Source of the DNA: an uncultured Pseudodesulfovibrio sp.
GTDB lineage: Bacteria; Desulfobacterota; Desulfovibrionia; Desulfovibrionales; Desulfovibrionaceae
Direction: 5' to 3'
Length of the DNA stretch: 64,000 nucleotides
Assembly: GCF_963662885.1 (NCBI RefSeq)
Contig: NZ_OY760062.1
Location: 248,001-312,000 of the forward strand
The notes beneath the pieces are model-generated. The model did no database searches, was not told the DNA's origin, and saw only the letters and a program-made list of their open reading frames with translations. Made by a program: the position numbers and the translations under genes. Of this stretch, positions 60,292-64,000 are shown one piece after another; position 1 is the stretch's first letter; every line of letters begins with the position of its first letter.

Positions 60292-62007
60292 ATGAACCAG
60301 GAACAGAAGTCATCGTACGACAACCTGTCGCGAAACCTGTCGTTGACGGTCATCACGGTGTCGTTCGCACCGCTGATCCTGGTTGGCGGGCTCATCTTCC
60401 ATCAGTTCCGGTCCATATATACCGAAAAGGTCTTCGCCCATTTGACCGAGGTCGTGGACAAGCACGCGGCCGATATCAACACCTTTCTGCGGGACAAGCT
60501 CACCGAGGTTCAATACATCAGCCGAACCTCCTCGTTCGAGGAACTGACCACCTCAAGCCACCTGGACAAGGCCCTGCGCGGGATGCAGCAGCAGTACGGC
60601 CGCATCTTCGTCGACCTGGGCGTGGTCGACAGCCGGGGCCGCCAGGTGGCCTATGCCGGTCCGTTCAGCCTCCTGGACGCGGATTATTCCGGAGCTGACT
60701 GGTTTCGCAAATCCAAGGAGAATGACGCAATAGTCAGCGATGTCTTCGAGGGATTGCGCCAGTCACCCCACTTCATCATCTCCGTCAGCCAGGGGAAGGG
60801 CGATGCGCGCTGGACCCTGCGTGCGACCATCGACTTTCTGGCTTTCAGTTACCTGGTTCAGAACATCCGTATCGGTGAAACCGGCTTCGCCTACATCCTT
60901 AACAGCCGGGGCATGTACCAGACCCGGCCCAAGGACGAACGCAACCAGGCGCTGGAACTGACGCCGCGACGTCAGCTCGGCCGGTCCAACTCCCTGGCCG
61001 GAGTATCCATCTTCGAGTCCTCCGATCGCGAGGGCGACGCCTACGTTACGGTAACCGCGCCCATCAAGGGCGGTGAGTGGCAGCTGGTCTATCAGCAGAA
61101 GTCCTCCGACGCCTTTTCCGCCATGACCCGTACCGAGCTTGTCACGCTGGGCGTCTTCCTCGTCGGCGGCCTGGCCATTGTGGTCATGGCCCTGCTCATC
61201 TCCCGGAAGCTGGTCGTCCGGTTCCAGGCCATCGACCAGGAGTCCGAGCTCATGAGCAAGCAGATCGTTGAGACGGGCAAGCTGGCGGCCATCGGCGAAT
61301 TGGCCGCGGGCATCGCTCACGAGATCAACAATCCGGTGGCCATCATGATCGAGGAGGCCGGCTGGGTCAGCGACCTCATGGAAGACGAAGGCAGCGGCCT
61401 GCCTTCCTACGCGGAGATTCAGCGAGCTTTGGCCCAGGTAGGCAATCAGGGGCGGCGCTGCAAGGACATCACCCACAAGCTGCTTTCCTTTGCCCGGCAA
61501 AGCGACTCCAGGGTGACCGAGATGTCCGTGCCCGAATTCATCCGCGAGGTGGTCGATATTTCCATGCAGCAGGCCCGTTTTGCCCAGGTGGAGTTCGATC
61601 TGGACCTGGACGAGACCATGCCGCGCATCTCGGCCTCGGCCACCGAGTTGCAGCAGGTGCTGCTCAACCTGGTCAACAACGCCATTCAGGCCATGGAACC
61701 CGACGGCGGCAGGCTGTCCATCGGCTGCACCATGGACGGGGGACAGGCCGCGATCACCGTGGCCGATACCGGTCCCGGCATTCCGGCGGCCAACCTGAGC
61801 CGTATTTTCGATCCGTTCTTCACCACCAAGCCGGTGGGCAAGGGGAGCGGTCTGGGATTGTCCATATGTTTCGGAATTATCCACCAGATGGGTGGAGAGA
61901 TAGACGTGGAAAGCACAGTGGGCAGGGGCACGCGGTTCACCATCCGTCTGCCGGTGCCGCCGCCCTCACGGCAACCTGAAACGCGACAGGAGATGAGACA
62001 TGACTGA
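60292..62007 (+). CDS. membrane sensor histidine kinase with dCache-like periplasmic domain
   Basis: About 571 residues. A first membrane helix (about 18-40), a periplasmic Cache-type sensor (about 45-295, with GETGFAYILNSRGMY), a second helix (about 305-330), then a kinase core: H-box AAGIAHEINNPVA, N-box VLLNLVNNAIQAM, G-boxes DTGPGIP and GKGSGLGLSICFG. I start at ATG 60292; a GTG at 60208 would add 28 residues without family support. Its end overlaps the first downstream receiver by 8 nt. It probably phosphorylates one or more of the neighbouring receivers. Confidence 0.88.
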   Translation: MNQEQKSSYDNLSRNLSLTVITVSFAPLILVGGLIFHQFRSIYTEKVFAHLTEVVDKHAADINTFLRDKLTEVQYISRTSSFEELTTSSHLDKALRGMQQQYGRIFVDLGVVDSRGRQVAYAGPFSLLDADYSGADWFRKSKENDAIVSDVFEGLRQSPHFIISVSQGKGDARWTLRATIDFLAFSYLVQNIRIGETGFAYILNSRGMYQTRPKDERNQALELTPRRQLGRSNSLAGVSIFESSDREGDAYVTVTAPIKGGEWQLVYQQKSSDAFSAMTRTELVTLGVFLVGGLAIVVMALLISRKLVVRFQAIDQESELMSKQIVETGKLAAIGELAAGIAHEINNPVAIMIEEAGWVSDLMEDEGSGLPSYAEIQRALAQVGNQGRRCKDITHKLLSFARQSDSRVTEMSVPEFIREVVDISMQQARFAQVEFDLDLDETMPRISASATELQQVLLNLVNNAIQAMEPDGGRLSIGCTMDGGQAAITVADTGPGIPAANLSRIFDPFFTTKPVGKGSGLGLSICFGIIHQMGGEIDVESTVGRGTRFTIRLPVPPPSRQPETRQEMRHD

Positions 62008-62431
62008 TGCCACTGTGTTGATCGTGGACGACGAGCGCGGGTTCGTCGAGACCATGGCCAAGCGGCTCGAAAAGCGCAACATGACCGTTTTCCAAGCCTT
62101 TGACGGTGACGAGGCCATGATCCGGCTGGCGGAGCAACCGACCATCCAGGTGGTCATTCTGGATATGAAGATGCCCGGCAAGGACGGCCTGGTCGTCCTG
62201 CAGGAGATCAAGGAGGCCTATCCCCTGGTCGAGGTCATCATGCTGACCGGTCACGCCACGGTGCCGTCGGCGGTCGAAGGCATCCAGCACGGGGCCTACG
62301 ATTATCTGATGAAGCCGTGCAGCTTCGAGGACCTGAACCAGAAGATCGCCGAGGCCGTCGAGCTCAAAAGCGAGCACGAGGAAGAGGCGGTCGAGGCCCG
62401 GCTCAGCGACATAGCCGGGCGCATGGGGTAG
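62000..62431 (+). CDS. receiver-only response regulator (first of three)
   Basis: A CheY-like receiver of 143 residues with VLIVDDERGF, the phosphoacceptor in VVILDMKMPGKDG, MLTGHAT and DYLMKPCS. A charged C-terminal tail of about 20 residues (ELKSEHEEEAVEARL) has no known output domain. It overlaps the kinase gene by 8 nt, with AGGAGATGAG upstream of its ATG, so kinase and receiver are translated together. Confidence 0.9.
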   Translation: MTDATVLIVDDERGFVETMAKRLEKRNMTVFQAFDGDEAMIRLAEQPTIQVVILDMKMPGKDGLVVLQEIKEAYPLVEVIMLTGHATVPSAVEGIQHGAYDYLMKPCSFEDLNQKIAEAVELKSEHEEEAVEARLSDIAGRMG

Positions 62432-62435
62432 CGGC

Positions 62436-62846
62436 GTGGACAGGGCCATGAATACCTCCGGCGGGACCGGACGCGAGATTCGCCTGCTCATCGTTGATGA
62501 TGAGACCGGGTTCGCCGAGGTCCTGTGCAAGCGCATGCGCCGTCGCGGCGTGGAGGCGGCTTCTGCCGCCAGCGGCGACGAGGCGGTGTTGCTGCTGCGC
62601 CGCGAGGAGTTCGACGTGGCCATCGTGGACCTCAAGCTCCAGGGCATGAACGGAATCGAGATCCTGAAGGTTTTCCGGCTCATGGCCCCGGAGATGCCGG
62701 TGCTCATGCTCACCGGTCACGGCAGCGAGGAGGCCCGCGACGAGTGTCTGAAGCTCGGTGCGGCGGGCTATCTCTCCAAGCCCGTGGAGTTCGACAGGCT
62801 GCTCGACAAGGCGTTGGAACTGAGCGCCGGGAGGGTGCGTGCGTGA
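62436..62846 (+). CDS. receiver-only response regulator (second of three)
   Basis: Receiver protein of about 132-136 residues: LLIVDDETGF, VAIVDLKLQGMNG (phosphoacceptor), MLTGHGS and GYLSKPVEF. The GTG at 62436 lies 4 nt after the previous stop; an ATG at 62448 directly behind AGGGCC is an equally good start. It overlaps the third receiver by 4 nt. Confidence 0.87.
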   Translation: MDRAMNTSGGTGREIRLLIVDDETGFAEVLCKRMRRRGVEAASAASGDEAVLLLRREEFDVAIVDLKLQGMNGIEILKVFRLMAPEMPVLMLTGHGSEEARDECLKLGAAGYLSKPVEFDRLLDKALELSAGRVRA

Positions 62847-63226
62847 CCGACGTGAAGGTGCTGCTCATTGACGATGAGGCTCGTTACACCGACGCCCTGG
62901 CCCGCCGCCTTGGCCGCAGGGGGCTGTCCGTGGCAACCGCCGACGGCGGGGCACAGGCACTCGAAGCCCTGTCTGAAAACCCGGTGGACGTGGCGCTGCT
63001 CGACATGAAGATGGCGGGTATGGACGGGATCAAGACCCTGAGCGCCATCAAGCGGCAGCACCCGGAGGTGGAGGTGGTCATGCTGACCGCCCACGCCGAC
63101 ACGGACATCGTTATTTCCAGTCTGGCCATGGGGGCGTTCGACTACCTCCTGAAGCCGGCGGATTTGGAGGAACTGGTCCGCAAGATCGAAGATGCGGCCA
63201 TGCGAAAGAGAAGCAATTCGAAGTGA
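62843..63226 (+). CDS. receiver-only response regulator (third of three)
   Basis: A receiver of 127 residues: VLLIDDEARY, VALLDMKMAGMDG, MLTAHADTD and DYLLKPADLEELV. The GTG at 62843 overlaps the preceding stop (GTGA); earlier in-frame codons lie inside the second receiver. It is followed after 60 nt by a TauE/SafE-type exporter gene with its own ribosome site. Confidence 0.88.
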   Translation: MTDVKVLLIDDEARYTDALARRLGRRGLSVATADGGAQALEALSENPVDVALLDMKMAGMDGIKTLSAIKRQHPEVEVVMLTAHADTDIVISSLAMGAFDYLLKPADLEELVRKIEDAAMRKRSNSK

Positions 63227-63286
63227 TCGGCCCGAGGGTGGGTGCTTCGGACGGGTATAACAAAACAAGAGGAAGCGAGGATAGTC

Positions 63287-64000
63287 ATGCGATTCTTCAA
63301 CCAATGGGGTAGATTCATGATGGCCGGGGCCGGAGCCCTTGCCCAATGGGAGATCGACAACGCCAAGTCCATAGTGAGCAGTCGCAAGAAGCTGATGCTC
63401 ATCGGGCTGATGATCATCCCCATCATCCTGATCGGCGTGGCGTTCGCCGACGACATCGGCCCGGTCCTGCCCGATCTGCTCGGCGGCAAGAAGGCCTACA
63501 GCCCGGCCTTCTACAGCCTGGGCATTTTCCTGGTCTCCATCGCCATCGGCGTGGGCGCGGGGCTTATCACCGGCTGCATCGGCGCGGGCGGCGGCTTCAT
63601 CATCGCCCCGGCGCTCATGTCAGCGGGCATCAAGGGCATCCTTGCGGTAGGCACCGACCTGTTCCACATCTTCGCCAAGGCGATCATGGGCAGCGTTATC
63701 CATCGAAAGTTGGGCAACGTGTCCGTGTCCCTGGCCGTGGTCTTTCTGGTGGGGGCCGTGCTCGGAGCCACGGCGGGCGGCGTGATCAACCGCGTGCTCT
63801 ACGAGATCAACCCGATCCTGAGCGACGCCTTCATCACCACCGTCTATTCGCTGATGCTCGGCTTCCTGGGCTTCTACGCCCTGACCGACTTCCTGCGTTC
63901 GCGCAAGGCGGACAAGGGCGGCGACGCCCACGGCGGCGGTGAAGGAGCCGAACTCGGCGCGCTGTGCCGCAACCTGCAGGACGTCAAGTGTCCGCCCATG
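63287..64000 (+). CDS. TauE/SafE-type membrane exporter (3' end outside window)
   Basis: Partial gene: 238 codons are open from ATG 63287 (behind AGAGGAAGCGAGG) to the window edge. The product has a cytoplasmic N-terminus of about 35 residues, a hydrophobic helix (LMLIGLMIIPIILIGVAF), then ITGCIGAGGGFIIAPALMSAG and AVGTDLFHIFAKAIMGSVIH, the characteristic glycine-rich repeat of TauE/SafE (DUF81) permeases. These proteins export sulfite, sulfoacetate or other anions. Position behind a kinase and three receivers suggests that system controls it, or that it feeds the sensor. Confidence 0.85.
   Translation, partial: MRFFNQWGRFMMAGAGALAQWEIDNAKSIVSSRKKLMLIGLMIIPIILIGVAFADDIGPVLPDLLGGKKAYSPAFYSLGIFLVSIAIGVGAGLITGCIGAGGGFIIAPALMSAGIKGILAVGTDLFHIFAKAIMGSVIHRKLGNVSVSLAVVFLVGAVLGATAGGVINRVLYEINPILSDAFITTVYSLMLGFLGFYALTDFLRSRKADKGGDAHGGGEGAELGALCRNLQDVKCPPM

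Overview
The window looks like chromosomal core DNA of a sulfate-reducing deltaproteobacterium of the Desulfovibrio/Pseudodesulfovibrio type. The evidence is a complete Qrc menaquinone reductase operon, a class I tetraheme cytochrome c3, an aldehyde oxidoreductase whose eight iron-sulfur cysteines fall at the positions known for Desulfovibrio gigas Mop, a four-subunit 2-oxoacid:ferredoxin oxidoreductase and a fused acetyl-CoA carboxylase carboxyltransferase. Coding DNA is GC-rich. I see no rRNA, tRNA, CRISPR array, insertion sequence or prophage.

Layout: 1-4.8 kb is qrcABCD, closed by a strong terminator. 5.0-9.7 kb has an orphan TAXI-type binding lipoprotein and a polar amino acid ABC operon (ATPase, binding protein, two permeases). 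9.7-13.5 kb has cbiC and korDABC. 13.7-17.3 kb has a FlgO-like lipoprotein and a purine nucleoside phosphorylase on the minus strand, then motA, motB and a PilZ gene. 17.3-22.7 kb carries biotin carboxylase, fused carboxyltransferase, a double biotinyl-like carrier, a small unknown protein and ssb. 22.8-24.6 kb has a thioesterase and a divergent XRE-cupin regulator/YbaK pair sharing an operator-like repeat. After about 1 kb without genes, 25.6-38.4 kb holds the most interesting locus: a MoeA-like protein, aldehyde oxidoreductase and nine closely packed accessory genes. 38.4-47 kb has a membrane protein, a SWIM-SNF2 helicase, a peptide-binding lipoprotein and a Rel enzyme. 46.7-55.2 kb is mostly minus strand: a small secreted protein and cytochrome c3 (each behind a sigma-54-type promoter), a second polar amino acid ABC operon with its two permeases fused, serine ammonia-lyase and malate synthase G. 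55.4-59.3 kb has three glycosyltransferases. 59.4-64 kb has a histidine kinase, four receiver-only proteins and a TauE/SafE-type exporter cut by the window edge.

The 25.6-38.4 kb locus fits a dedicated production line for one molybdenum hydroxylase. A MobA/MocA-like nucleotidyltransferase fused to an HD domain and an XdhC-type factor would finish the molybdopterin cofactor. A two-cluster oxidoreductase with CCG domains could carry electrons. A radical SAM enzyme, a methyltransferase, a C-GCAxxG-C-C protein, a CxxC miniprotein, a PaaK-like adenylating ligase and a histidine phosphatase have no role in textbook molybdenum cofactor assembly. The neighbourhood resembles one I recall around D. vulgaris DVU1551-DVU1559, so the genes are not new, but the chemistry of this sub-set is, to my knowledge, not established.

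Other signals worth a look are the paired sigma-54-type promoters, hairpins at matching positions in the two ABC operons, the tandem permease fusion, non-canonical biotinyl motifs and a terminator-like hairpin with no gene upstream.
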